Source: Cedecea davisae DSM 4568 (lineage in GTDB: Bacteria > Pseudomonadota > Gammaproteobacteria > Enterobacterales > Enterobacteriaceae). Taken from it: 64,000 bases of DNA. The notes beneath the pieces are model-generated. The model had not been told where the DNA came from and searched no databases. It saw nothing but the letters and a program-made list of their open reading frames with translations. Each line of letters opens with the position of its first letter. Positions within the stretch are counted from its first letter, which is position 1. The stretch lies in NCBI RefSeq assembly GCF_000412335.2, contig NZ_KE161030.1, positions 2,227,787 to 2,291,786 of the forward strand, read 5' to 3'. Below are positions 52,271 through 60,729 of the stretch, one piece after another. A program made the translations under genes and the position numbers.

Positions 52271-53479
52271 TTAGCTCACACGCTCAAGGATCAGGGCAAT
52301 ACCCTGACCCACACCGATACACATGGTGCAAAGGGCATAGCGCCCGCCGCGCCGGTGCAGCTCCAGGCTGGCCGTCAATGCCAGTCTGGCTCCGCTCATC
52401 CCCAGCGGGTGCCCTAAGGCGATGGCGCCGCCGTTAGGATTCACATGCGGGGCATCATCCGGGAGCCCCAGTTGACGAAGCACGCCGAGCGCCTGCGCGG
52501 CGAACGCTTCGTTTAATTCAATTAAATCCATGTCGTGAATACTGAGCCCGGCGATTTCCAACACTTTTCGTACCGCAGGAACCGGGCCAAGCCCCATCAG
52601 ACGGGGTTCGACGCCTGCGGTTGCCATAGCAACAATTCGCGTTTTCGGGGTCAGACCCTGACGTAACGCGGCAGATTCGCTGGCAATAATCAGCGCCGCC
52701 GCCCCGTCGTTCACCCCGGATGCGTTACCAGCCGTTACCACGCCGTTTGCACGGAACGGGGCCTTCAATCCTGCCAGCTGTTCCAGCGTCGTTTCCGCTC
52801 GCGGATGCTCGTCTTCACGCACTTCAGTTACCGCCCCCTTGCGCCCGCTAAGGGTCACCGGAACAATCTCTCCGGCCAGAATTCCCTTCTGCTGAGCCTC
52901 CGCGGTGCGCTGCTGGCTGCGCCAGGCGAAGGCATCCTGATCGGCACGACTTATATTTAACAATTCCGCTACATTCTCTGCCGTTTCCGGCATGCTGTCA
53001 GTACCAAATTGCGCGGCCATGAGCGGGTTCACAAAACGCCAGCCGATGGTAGTGTCGAACATCTCCGCCTGGCGCTGAAACGGCGAGCTGGCCTTGCCCA
53101 TCACAAACGGCGCCCGCGACATGGACTCCACTCCACCCGCCAGCATCAGCTGTGCGTCGCCCGCTTTTATTGCACGAGCAGCGAAGCCCACGGCATCCAG
53201 CCCGGAGCCGCACAGGCGGTTAATAGTGGTGCCCGGCACGCTCTGACCTAATCCCGCCAGCAAGGTCGCCATACGCGCCACGTTGCGGTTATCTTCTCCG
53301 GCCTGGTTGGCACAGCCGAAAATCACGTCGTCCACCGCGCTCCAGTCCAGATTCGGGTAACGAGCCAGCAATTCCCGGAGAGGAATCGCCGCTAAATCAT
53401 CCGCGCGCACGCCGGAAAGCACACCGCCGTATCGGCCAATCGGAGTGCGAACGCCGTCGCATATAAAAGCCTGATTCAT
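52271..53479 (-). CDS. paaJ: 3-oxoadipyl-CoA/3-oxo-5,6-dehydrosuberyl-CoA thiolase PaaJ
   Basis: 402 aa. Catalytic Cys in INRLCGSGLDAVGFAARAIK, His in NPNGGAIALGHPLGMSGARL and Cys in YALCTMCIGVGQGIALI are the thiolase triad. N-terminus CDGVRTPIGRYGGVLSGVRADDL. It cleaves C8 and C6 beta-keto intermediates to acetyl-CoA and succinyl-CoA. It overlaps paaI by ATGA. Confidence 0.96.
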   Translation of the reverse strand: MNQAFICDGVRTPIGRYGGVLSGVRADDLAAIPLRELLARYPNLDWSAVDDVIFGCANQAGEDNRNVARMATLLAGLGQSVPGTTINRLCGSGLDAVGFAARAIKAGDAQLMLAGGVESMSRAPFVMGKASSPFQRQAEMFDTTIGWRFVNPLMAAQFGTDSMPETAENVAELLNISRADQDAFAWRSQQRTAEAQQKGILAGEIVPVTLSGRKGAVTEVREDEHPRAETTLEQLAGLKAPFRANGVVTAGNASGVNDGAAALIIASESAALRQGLTPKTRIVAMATAGVEPRLMGLGPVPAVRKVLEIAGLSIHDMDLIELNEAFAAQALGVLRQLGLPDDAPHVNPNGGAIALGHPLGMSGARLALTASLELHRRGGRYALCTMCIGVGQGIALILERVS

Positions 53480-53901
53480 AATTTTGCTCCCGAAACGGTA
53501 GTCCCGATGCGATGCGCACGGCCGCGAAACAGCGCCAGCGTTTTCTCATCCTGATTGATAATTTCGATGTCGTAGACCCCGGTCTGCCGTCCCTGATGGC
53601 GCACCTGAGCCACCGCTTTCAGGCGGTCACCTTCTTTACCCGGGCGCATGAAATCGATATTGCAGCCCGAAGCGACCGCCGCCAGTCCCTGGCTGTTGCA
53701 GGCGTAGGCAAAAGCGGTATCGGCAAGGGTAAAAAGCTGCCCGCCGTGGCAGGTCTGGTGCCCGTTGAGCATTTCGGCGGTAATCGTCATGGTCAGCACC
53801 GCAAACCCTTCGCCCATTTCGATGATTTCAATGCCCATTTGCTTTGCGCAGTTGTCGCGGGCGTACATTTCGCGGGCGTTAGCCCATGCATTAGTGCTCA
53901 T
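53476..53901 (-). CDS. paaI: Hydroxyphenylacetyl-CoA thioesterase PaaI
   Basis: 141 aa hotdog thioesterase. GHQTCHGGQLFTLADTAFAYACN holds the catalytic Asp, and NIDFMRPGKEGDRLKAVAQV follows. It rescues CoA from dead-end ring-hydroxylated CoA thioesters. It overlaps paaH by 11 bp upstream and paaJ by 4 bp downstream. GGAGAACC precedes the start. Confidence 0.95.
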   Translation of the reverse strand: MSTNAWANAREMYARDNCAKQMGIEIIEMGEGFAVLTMTITAEMLNGHQTCHGGQLFTLADTAFAYACNSQGLAAVASGCNIDFMRPGKEGDRLKAVAQVRHQGRQTGVYDIEIINQDEKTLALFRGRAHRIGTTVSGAKL

Positions 53902-55315
53902 GTTGGTTCTCCAGCAGCGCGCGCTGGCGCAACAGTGAGGTTGGCCGGTAACGCTCTTCTCCGTAGTGGCGCTGGAGGTTTTCCAGCAGCGTTAGCACGT
54001 TCTGCCAGCCGAGTTTTGCGCCCCAGGCGAGCGGCCCCTGCGGATAATTGACGCCCAGGCGCATAGCGGTATCGATATCCGCCTCGCTGGCGACGCCTTT
54101 TTGCAGCGCATCCAGCGCCTCGTTTGCCAGCATCGCGACTGTGCGCCAGACCAGCATTCCGGGGTAATCTTTAATCACCAGCACGCGCTTGCCCTGCTGC
54201 TGGAAATAATGAATAACTTTCGCCAACTGCAAAGAAGTGACCGATGCAGATGCCGCCAGTATCTCCAGCGAGGTGTCGGCCAGCCTGTCTCTCAGCACCA
54301 CCGGGCGCTTTAGCTCTGCCGACAGCGCCGTTGCGGTAATCCCGCTGGTCACCGCCACCAGAACTTCATCCAGCTCGAGCGTTTTACCCGTATGTACCAC
54401 CTGCGTAGCGGCGTTATCGTCCGGCTGCCCGGCCTGATATTCCGGCTGGACATCCAGCGGCCAGCGGTATACGCCCTGCCCGGTTTTCTTGCCGAGGCGT
54501 TTGCCCAGCACTAATTCTTGCTGAGCCAGGGACGGCAGGAATCGGCGCTCCTGCCAGAAGGCGTTAAACACCGAGCAGGTCACGGCAAAATTTACGTCCT
54601 GACCAATCAGGTCAGTCAGCGCCAGCGGCCCCATCGGGAAACCGGCGCCCTCACGTAAAGCGGCATCAATCACTGCCGCAGGAGCAACCTGCTCCTCCAG
54701 CGCTCGCCACGCTTCGGCGTAATAAGGACGAGCCACTCGGTTAACGATGAAGCCCGGCGTGGACTGGCAGCACACCGGCTGTTTTCCCCAGCGCAGAGCC
54801 AGCTCGCTCAACTGCCCGGCAACCTCAGAAGAGGTCTCCAGGCCGCTAACAATTTCCACCAGCTTCATGACCGGCGCGGGATTAAAGAAGTGCAGTCCGG
54901 CCACGCGCTGAGGGTTTTCAATTCCACTGGCGAGAGCGGTAATTGAAATCGATGAGGTATTACTGGCAAAAACCGCATCCGGAGAGCAAATTGCAGCAAG
55001 ATCGCGGAAAATTGCTTGTTTGATATCGATTTGCTCGGCGGCGGCTTCGATGACCAGGCCAACATCGGCCAGGTCTGCCAGCTTTTCTGCCGCATGCAGA
55101 CGGGCCACCGTCGCCAGCCTGCTGGCTTCATCAAGCTTTCCCTTTGCCACACGGGCGCTGAGCGCGGTGGCAATACCGTCGATGGCGCGTTTAGCCGCGC
55201 CGGGCTGAATGTCGTAGAGCCAGACGCGATGACCGGCACCGGCGGCAACCTGCGCAATACCCGCGCCCATTGTGCCGCTGCCGATCACCGCAATAACTGC
55301 ATCAGGCGTCAGCAT
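53891..55315 (-). CDS. paaH: 3-hydroxyadipyl-CoA dehydrogenase PaaH
   Basis: 474 aa. Rossmann AVIGSGTMGAGIAQVAAGAGHRVWLYDI, 3-hydroxyacyl-CoA dehydrogenase ASNTSSISITALASG and HFFNPAPVMKLVEIVSGL, and PGFIVNRVARPYYAEAW with a duplicated C-terminal domain (DYPGMLVWRTVAMLANEALDALQKG). NAD-dependent beta-oxidation of the ring-opened product. A start at 55321 exists but 55315 has GGGG at a better distance. It overlaps paaG's stop region. Confidence 0.93.
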   Translation of the reverse strand: MLTPDAVIAVIGSGTMGAGIAQVAAGAGHRVWLYDIQPGAAKRAIDGIATALSARVAKGKLDEASRLATVARLHAAEKLADLADVGLVIEAAAEQIDIKQAIFRDLAAICSPDAVFASNTSSISITALASGIENPQRVAGLHFFNPAPVMKLVEIVSGLETSSEVAGQLSELALRWGKQPVCCQSTPGFIVNRVARPYYAEAWRALEEQVAPAAVIDAALREGAGFPMGPLALTDLIGQDVNFAVTCSVFNAFWQERRFLPSLAQQELVLGKRLGKKTGQGVYRWPLDVQPEYQAGQPDDNAATQVVHTGKTLELDEVLVAVTSGITATALSAELKRPVVLRDRLADTSLEILAASASVTSLQLAKVIHYFQQQGKRVLVIKDYPGMLVWRTVAMLANEALDALQKGVASEADIDTAMRLGVNYPQGPLAWGAKLGWQNVLTLLENLQRHYGEERYRPTSLLRQRALLENQHEH

Positions 55316-55317
55316 GA

Positions 55318-56103
55318 TCATTTCCCCTTAAAGGTTGCCGGGCGCCTGGCCAGAAACGCAGAAACGCCTTCACGGTAATCTTCGCTGCGCCCGGCGAGGC
55401 GCTGGTAATCACGTTCCAGATCCAGTTGGGCATCAAGCGTGTTGGTTTCTGAGGCATAAAGCGCTTTTTTGATTAGCCCAAGGCCGAAGGTCGGCTGGCT
55501 GGCAAAATGGGTCGCCAGCTGGCGCGCGGTATCGCCCAGTTGCTCGTCGTCCACTACCTGCCAAATCATGCCCCACTGGTGAGCCTGTTCGGCGCTAAGC
55601 GTATCGCCCATCAGCGCCAGGCCCATTGCCCGGGCGCGGCCCGTAAGGCGGGGTAAAAACCAGGTGCCGCCGCAGTCGGGAACCAGGCCCAGCTTGCTGA
55701 AAGACATAATGAATTTTGCCGAACGTGCGGCGATAACCATATCGCAGCCCAGCGCAAGCGTAGCGCCCGCTCCGGCAGCCACGCCGTTTACCGCGGCGAT
55801 GACCGGTTTTGGCAATTTAGCCAGGCGGCGCATCAGCGGGTTATAGAAAGTCTCTACCGAATAGCCGAGATCGGGCACTTCGCCGCTCGGGTCAACATTG
55901 CGGTCATTAAGATCCTGCCCGGCACAGAACCCGCGCCCCGCGCCGGTAATCAACAGGCAGCGAATAGTTTCATCGCGTTCGGCCTGGGTCAGAACTTCCG
56001 CCAGCTGGCGGTGCATCTCATCGTTAAAACTATTGAGGCGCTCCGGGCGGTTCAGGGTCAGGGTCATTACCCCGTTTTGCACATCGCTAACAATAAAATT
56101 CAT
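55318..56103 (-). CDS. paaG: 1,2-epoxyphenylacetyl-CoA isomerase PaaG
   Basis: 261 aa enoyl-CoA hydratase/isomerase. TLTLNRPERLNSFNDEMHRQL, AGRGFCAGQDL (oxyanion), ALGCDMVIAARSAKFIMSFSKLGLVPDCGGTWFLPRL with the acid Asp after PD, and C-terminal EGVSAFLARRPATFKGK. It isomerises the ring epoxide to oxepin-CoA, plus a later double-bond shift. 2 bp from paaF's stop codon. Confidence 0.96.
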   Translation of the reverse strand: MNFIVSDVQNGVMTLTLNRPERLNSFNDEMHRQLAEVLTQAERDETIRCLLITGAGRGFCAGQDLNDRNVDPSGEVPDLGYSVETFYNPLMRRLAKLPKPVIAAVNGVAAGAGATLALGCDMVIAARSAKFIMSFSKLGLVPDCGGTWFLPRLTGRARAMGLALMGDTLSAEQAHQWGMIWQVVDDEQLGDTARQLATHFASQPTFGLGLIKKALYASETNTLDAQLDLERDYQRLAGRSEDYREGVSAFLARRPATFKGK

Positions 56104-56105
56104 GA

Positions 56106-56873
56106 TTAACGTCCTTTGAAGGCGGCAGGTCGTTTTTCCAGGAAGGCGGCAATGCCCTCATGGCGATCTTCGGTGGCTGCTAGCAGGGTAAAAAGCTGGC
56201 GTTCCTGCAACAGTCCCTGATTAAGGCCAGTTTCCTGAGCCTGACGAAGAGCCGTTTTTGCCGCCTGAAGCGCAAGTGGAGCGTGGCGGGCAATTTGCGC
56301 GGCCAGCTTTTGTGCATACTCGAGGGTAAGCGCCGAAGGGTGAACCTCCGCAACCAGCCCGGCCTGCAAGGCCCGCTGCGCATCAATTGGCTCGCCGCTC
56401 AGCACCATGCGGTAGGCCAGCGCTTTTCCTACGCTGCGGATAAGCCGCTGCGTACCGCCTGCCCCCGGCATAATGCCGAGCGTAATTTCCGGCAGGCCGA
56501 AGCGGGCATTATCCCCGGCAATAATAATGTCGCTTAGCAATGCCAGTTCGCAGCCTGCGCCGAGCGCATAGCCGTTAACGGCGGTAATCAGCGGTTTAGA
56601 AAAGCGTTCAATGTGCGCCCAAAGCTGCGGGCGCGGGTCGTTGAGCGTGGCTGGCATATCGCGGCTCGCCATCTCTTTTAAATCCGCTCCGGCGGCAAAA
56701 AAACGTTCGTTGCCTGCAACAACAACGGCGCCAATGCTTTGCTCCTGCTGCGCCGCTTCCAGCGCTTCGGCGAGCTTCGTCAACAGCTCATTATTCAGGG
56801 CATTACGCGCCTGGGGGCGGTTCAGCGTCAGGGTTAAAACTCGCCCGATCTGGTGGCTCAATATTTCGCTCAT
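56106..56873 (-). CDS. paaF: 2,3-dehydroadipyl-CoA hydratase PaaF
   Basis: 255 aa crotonase. VLTLTLNRPQARNALNNELLT, RFFAAGADLKEMASRD, GAGCELALLSDIIIAGDNARFGLPEITLGIMPGAGGTQRL with both Glu residues of hydratases (LPEI, preceded by CE). C-terminal HEGIAAFLEKRPAAFKGR. The ATG at 56873 overlaps the paaE stop (TGATG) by 1 bp. Confidence 0.96.
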   Translation of the reverse strand: MSEILSHQIGRVLTLTLNRPQARNALNNELLTKLAEALEAAQQEQSIGAVVVAGNERFFAAGADLKEMASRDMPATLNDPRPQLWAHIERFSKPLITAVNGYALGAGCELALLSDIIIAGDNARFGLPEITLGIMPGAGGTQRLIRSVGKALAYRMVLSGEPIDAQRALQAGLVAEVHPSALTLEYAQKLAAQIARHAPLALQAAKTALRQAQETGLNQGLLQERQLFTLLAATEDRHEGIAAFLEKRPAAFKGR

Positions 56874-57940
56874 CACAGCCCCTGCGCGTCAAAATCGAGT
56901 ACCACATCGTCACCCTTCGGCAGCGCCTGGCAGCTCAGCACATAGCCCGCCGCCAGCTGATCCGGCTCCAGGCTGTAGTTGACGCCCATTTCCACTTCAC
57001 CGCTTATTACTTTGCAGCGGCAGGTGGCACAGACGCCGCCCTTGCAGGCATACGGCAGGTCAGCCCCCTGACGCAGCGCCGCATCAAGAATGCTTTCGTC
57101 CCCGGCGGTAAGCGTAATCTGGCGAGCGACTCCGTCCTGGCGCAGGGTGACAACTTTGCCTGCGGCCTGCGCCCGCGAGCGGGAACTCGGGGTGATGCCC
57201 GGCGTGTTGAAGTGTTCGATATAGATATTCTGCTGCGCTACGCCAAGCTCCAGCAGCGTGGCCTCGGCTTCCTGCATCATGCTTTGCGGGCCGCAGATAA
57301 AGGTGCGATCAAAGCCTTTGAGATCCAGCAAATGGTCGCCCAGCGCCCGGAGTTTCGCGCCGTCCAGCCGTCCGCTGAGCAGGTCACTTTCCGGCTTTTC
57401 CTGGCTGAACAGATAGATAAGCTGTAGCCGCTGCGGGTAGCGGTCTTTAAGATCGGCCAGCGCCTGGCGGAACATCATGCTGCCGCTGCTGCGGTTGCCA
57501 TAAACCAGCGTGATGCGGCTTTGGGGTTCAGCGGCGAGCGTAGAGCCGATAATGGCCAGCATCGGCGTAATGCCGGAGCCAACCGCCAGCGCCAGATAAT
57601 TGCCTGTGGTTTGCGGGTTTGGCTGGTAGCCAAATGTCCCCTGTGGAACCATCACTTCCAGCGACATACCTGCCGCCAGGTCGCTTAATGCATATTGAGA
57701 AAAGCGCCCGCCTTCAATGGCTTTTACCGCCACGCAAATTTCGCCCGGCTTTTCCTCACGGCAAATGGAGTAACAGCGGCGCAGCTCTTCGCCGCCCAGC
57801 TTCGCCTTCAACGTCAGGTGCTGGCCGGGACGAAAACGATAATGGCCGCGCAGCTCGTCGGGAACGGCAAAAGTGATAGCCACCGCTTCCGGGGTTTCAG
57901 GTTCAATACGCGCCACTTTCAGGGAATGAAACGTCGTCAT
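56873..57940 (-). CDS. paaE: PaaE, ferredoxin-reductase subunit of the phenylacetyl-CoA epoxidase
   Basis: 355 aa. N-terminal FAD domain (FRPGQHLTLKAKLGGEELRRCYSIC, SQYALSDLAAG), NAD(P) domain (LALAVGSGITPMLAIIGSTL, FICGPQSMM) and C-terminal plant-type 2Fe-2S CKGGVCATCRCKV. It passes electrons from NADPH to PaaABCD. The ATG at 57940 has GAGG at 6 nt. Confidence 0.96.
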   Translation of the reverse strand: MTTFHSLKVARIEPETPEAVAITFAVPDELRGHYRFRPGQHLTLKAKLGGEELRRCYSICREEKPGEICVAVKAIEGGRFSQYALSDLAAGMSLEVMVPQGTFGYQPNPQTTGNYLALAVGSGITPMLAIIGSTLAAEPQSRITLVYGNRSSGSMMFRQALADLKDRYPQRLQLIYLFSQEKPESDLLSGRLDGAKLRALGDHLLDLKGFDRTFICGPQSMMQEAEATLLELGVAQQNIYIEHFNTPGITPSSRSRAQAAGKVVTLRQDGVARQITLTAGDESILDAALRQGADLPYACKGGVCATCRCKVISGEVEMGVNYSLEPDQLAAGYVLSCQALPKGDDVVLDFDAQGL

Positions 57941-57947
57941 GGCAACC

Positions 57948-58442
57948 TCAAATACATTTAAAGTAATCAAAGGGTTCGCGGCAGCTGTCGCAGCGGTAAA
58001 GCGCTTTACAGGCCGTGGAACCGAATTCGCTAATCAGCGAGGTGTGCTCGCTGCCGCAGCGCGGACAGGTCACCTGTGCCGCCAGAGTCGCGTGGCACGA
58101 ATGCCCCTGAGGCGGACTGATGCCGTAGGCACGCAGTCGGGATTTAGCCTCCGGCGTCATCCAGTCTGTTGTCCATGCGGGATGCAGAACCTGCTTGATA
58201 TGCACCGGGATTAGCTCCGCCGCTTCCAGCGTTTCGCGAATCGCAGCGAGTAAAAACTCGGTCGCCGGGCAGCCTGAATAAGTCGGCGTAAAGCCGATGT
58301 GCCAGCCGTCCTGCCGGTGCTCCACGCTGCGAACCATGCCCAGGTCGGTGATGGTCAGCACCGGAATTTCCGGGTCGCTTATCTCACCAAGCAGGCGCCA
58401 TACGTCGCGCACGGCTGCGGGTTGAAGCGTTGCGGTTTGCAT
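57948..58442 (-). CDS. paaD: PaaD, Fe-S/metal maturation-type subunit of the epoxidase
   Basis: 164 aa with an N-terminal MIP18/DUF59 domain (ISDPEIPVLTITDLGMVRSVE, FTPTYSGCPATEFLLAAIRETLEA) and a C-terminal Cys-rich zinc/iron site (CPRCGSEHTSLISEFGSTAC, YRCDSCREPFDYFKC). It is needed for Fe centre assembly of PaaABCE. AAGGAG is close to the start. Confidence 0.95.
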   Translation of the reverse strand: MQTATLQPAAVRDVWRLLGEISDPEIPVLTITDLGMVRSVEHRQDGWHIGFTPTYSGCPATEFLLAAIRETLEAAELIPVHIKQVLHPAWTTDWMTPEAKSRLRAYGISPPQGHSCHATLAAQVTCPRCGSEHTSLISEFGSTACKALYRCDSCREPFDYFKCI

Positions 58443-58452
58443 CCTGTTCTCC

Positions 58453-59208
58453 TTACCACTGCTGATTCGGATAAGCGCGCTGGAGGTATTGCATTTCTGC
58501 CAGCAGCGGGCCGAGGTGTTCGGTGTGCAGGCCCTGCTTGCCGCCGGTGCGGTACGGCGCTTCTGCCGGTATCTGCAACGAGGCTTCGCTCAGCCCGGCG
58601 ACGACCTCCAGAAGCCATTCGTCTCTGAGAGCCCTCGAGTCAACCGCAATGCCCTGCTCCGCCAGCTCAATCTCCAGCTCATCGGCGACAAACATTTCGC
58701 CGCTAAAGCGCCACAGTTTGTTTAGGGCGTTTTGCATTTTTTCTTGCGACAACGCCGTCCCGTTACCCAGGCGCAGCAGCCAGCCGCGGCTAAAACGCAG
58801 GTGGTAACGCACCTCTTTAATCGCTTTGGCAGAGATGGCCGCAAGCTGCTGGTCTTTGCTGTCCACCAGGCGGCTGAACAGTGCGACATGCCAGGCGTCC
58901 AGCAGGTACTGGCGCATTAAAGTTTCGGCAAAATCGCCGTTTGGCTGCTCGGCCAGCAGCAGATTTTTGTATTCGCGTTCATCGCGCCCGAATGCCAGCT
59001 TGTCTTCATCCAGACCGCTGCCTTCACGTTCCGCCGCATAAGTCAGGAAATTGCGGGCCTGTCCCAGCAGGTCGAGGCCGATATTTGCCAGCGCGAGATC
59101 GATTTCCAGTTCAGGGGCATGGCCGCACCAGGCGCTGAGGCGCTGGGCCAGCACCAGGCAGGTATCGCCGAGGCGCAGGCTGTATGTTGCTACGGGATCG
59201 AGTGTCAT
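58453..59208 (-). CDS. paaC: PaaC, structural subunit of the phenylacetyl-CoA epoxidase
   Basis: 251 aa ferritin-like fold. YSLRLGDTCLVLAQRLSAWCGHAPELEIDLALANIGLDLLGQARNFLTYAA; KAIKEVRYHLRFSRGWLLRLG NGT; YRTGGKQGLHTEHLGPLLAEMQYLQRAYP. It lacks the full di-iron set and scaffolds PaaA. The start at 59208 (MTLDPVATY) has GAGG 7 nt upstream. Confidence 0.96.
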   Translation of the reverse strand: MTLDPVATYSLRLGDTCLVLAQRLSAWCGHAPELEIDLALANIGLDLLGQARNFLTYAAEREGSGLDEDKLAFGRDEREYKNLLLAEQPNGDFAETLMRQYLLDAWHVALFSRLVDSKDQQLAAISAKAIKEVRYHLRFSRGWLLRLGNGTALSQEKMQNALNKLWRFSGEMFVADELEIELAEQGIAVDSRALRDEWLLEVVAGLSEASLQIPAEAPYRTGGKQGLHTEHLGPLLAEMQYLQRAYPNQQW

Positions 59209-59216
59209 TGGCTGCC

Positions 59217-59504
59217 TCACATATGCTCGATGCCGTCAGGCAGCGTGTAGAAAGTGGGATGGCGGTAAACTTTGCTGTCCGCGGGGTCGAAGAATTCCGG
59301 GCGCTCTTCCGGCTGGGAAGCCACTATCTCGCTGGCCTTGACGACCCAAATAGAGCAGCCTTCGCTGCGGCGGGTATAAGCATCGCGGGCGTTTTCCAGC
59401 GCCATACGATCGTCGGCGGCGTGCAGGCTGCCTACGTGACGGTGGGATAATCCTTTTTTATTACGGATAAAAACTTCGTACAGCGGCCAGTAGACATTGC
59501 TCAT
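59217..59504 (-). CDS. paaB: PaaB, small subunit of the phenylacetyl-CoA epoxidase
   Basis: 95 aa. YWPLYEVFIRNKKGLSHRHVGSLHAADDRMALENARDAYTRRSEGCSIWVVKASEIVASQ is the PaaB family sequence. The start at 59504 has AAGGAGAG upstream. It overlaps no neighbour and is between paaA and paaC. Confidence 0.95.
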   Translation of the reverse strand: MSNVYWPLYEVFIRNKKGLSHRHVGSLHAADDRMALENARDAYTRRSEGCSIWVVKASEIVASQPEERPEFFDPADSKVYRHPTFYTLPDGIEHM

Positions 59505-59515
59505 TTTTCTCTCCT

Positions 59516-60445
59516 TCAGGCGGCGTTGCGTGCCTGTTGTTTTTCGGCATACGCAAGGGCGGCTTCGCGCACCCATGCCCCTTCTTCCCAGGCTTTACGT
59601 TTGGCGGCCAGGCGCTCTTCGTTGCAGACCCCGCGCCCGGCAACCACTTCATTAAATTCCTGCCAGTCAATTTCACCGAAGCGGTAATGACCGCTTTCTT
59701 CATCAAGGTGCAGGTCTTTGTCCGGTGCGGTCATGCCCAGCAGTTCAACCTGCGGGACGGTGTTGTCCACAAAGCGCTGGCGCAGTTCATCATTGCCAAA
59801 ACGTTTGATTTTCCAGGCCAGGCTTTGTGCGCTGTTTGGCGAGTTGTCGTCGTTCGGGCCAAACATCATCAGCGCCGGCCACCAGAAGCGGTTGATGGCG
59901 TCCTGCAACATCTGACGCTGTTCGGGGCTGCCGTTTGCCAGCACCGCGCAGGCTTCAAATCCTTGTCGCTGGTGGAAACTTTCTTCTTTGCAGATTTTCA
60001 CCATTGCTCTGGCATAAGGGCCATAAGAGGTGCGGCACAGCGCCACCTGGTTAACGATGGCGGCCCCGTCTACCAGCCAGCCAATGACACCGATGTCGGC
60101 CCAGTTCAGCGTCGGGTAGTTGAAGATTGAGGAATACTTCATCTTGCCGTCGAGCATCTTCTGGTAGAGATCTTCCCGCGCACAGCCCAGCGTTTCGGCC
60201 GCGCTGTAGAGGTAAAGGCCGTGCCCCGCCTCGTCCTGCACTTTTGCCAGCAATATTGCCTTACGGCGCAGGCTTGGGGCGCGAGTAAGCCAGTTCCCCT
60301 CCGGCAGCATGCCAACTATCTCAGAGTGGGCGTGCTGCCCAATCTGGCGAATCAGCGTTTTACGGTAGGCCTCCGGCATCCAGTCCTGAGGCTCAATAGC
60401 GGTTTCCTGGCGGATCCGCTCCTCAAAGCGTTGTTGTTCTGTCAC
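59516..60445 (-). CDS. paaA: PaaA, catalytic di-iron subunit of the phenylacetyl-CoA epoxidase
   Basis: 309 aa. Ferritin-like di-iron ligands in [21 protein letters not shown] (E-x2-H) and [20 protein letters not shown] (E-x2-H type). It epoxidises the phenyl ring of phenylacetyl-CoA with O2. It starts with GTG at 60445 with AAGG 8 nt upstream. It is the first gene of the operon, opposite paaZ. Confidence 0.96.
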   Translation of the reverse strand: MTEQQRFEERIRQETAIEPQDWMPEAYRKTLIRQIGQHAHSEIVGMLPEGNWLTRAPSLRRKAILLAKVQDEAGHGLYLYSAAETLGCAREDLYQKMLDGKMKYSSIFNYPTLNWADIGVIGWLVDGAAIVNQVALCRTSYGPYARAMVKICKEESFHQRQGFEACAVLANGSPEQRQMLQDAINRFWWPALMMFGPNDDNSPNSAQSLAWKIKRFGNDELRQRFVDNTVPQVELLGMTAPDKDLHLDEESGHYRFGEIDWQEFNEVVAGRGVCNEERLAAKRKAWEEGAWVREAALAYAEKQQARNAA

Positions 60446-60457
60446 GGCATCACCTTA

Positions 60458-60497
60458 TGATTCAGTTCAAATCCACAAGTCGTTAAAATGTGAATCA
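60458..60497 (-). promoter_or_regulatory. PaaX-type operator at the paaA promoter
   Basis: TGATTC (60458-60463) and GAATCA (60492-60497) form the inverted pair of the PaaX box TGATTC-N27-GAATCA, here with a 28-bp spacer. It is 13 bp upstream of the paaA start, as expected for phenylacetyl-CoA-relieved repression. Confidence 0.7.
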
Positions 60498-60556
60498 CGT
60501 AATGATTAAAAGTTACAGATAAGTTAATGGAGATCGCAAAGCCATCACCACACGTT

Positions 60557-60572
60557 TGTGAGGCTTATCACG
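60557..60572. promoter_or_regulatory. CRP-type site in the paaA-paaZ intergenic region
   Basis: TGTGA-ggctta-TCACG matches the TGTGA-N6-TCACA consensus at 9 of 10 positions. It lies midway in the divergent region (about 112 bp from paaA, 158 bp from paaZ), fitting the known catabolite control of paa promoters. Confidence 0.72.
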
Positions 60573-60674
60573 ATAAATATCCACAAACATCTATTTATCA
60601 TTGAGATAACCTAATGACGGATAAAACACAAAATCACACTGTTAATAAATTATTAAATTACGACTTGATTTTTA

Positions 60675-60680
60675 TGATTC
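60675..60680 (+). promoter_or_regulatory. PaaX-type half-site upstream of paaZ
   Basis: TGATTC within TTTATGATTCACAAA, about 50 bp upstream of the paaZ start. It has the same core as the paaA operator; a full inverted partner is not evident. Confidence 0.5.
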
Positions 60681-60729
60681 ACAAAACAAACACTATATGA
60701 ATTAAATGCAGTGAATTATGGAGAGTGTG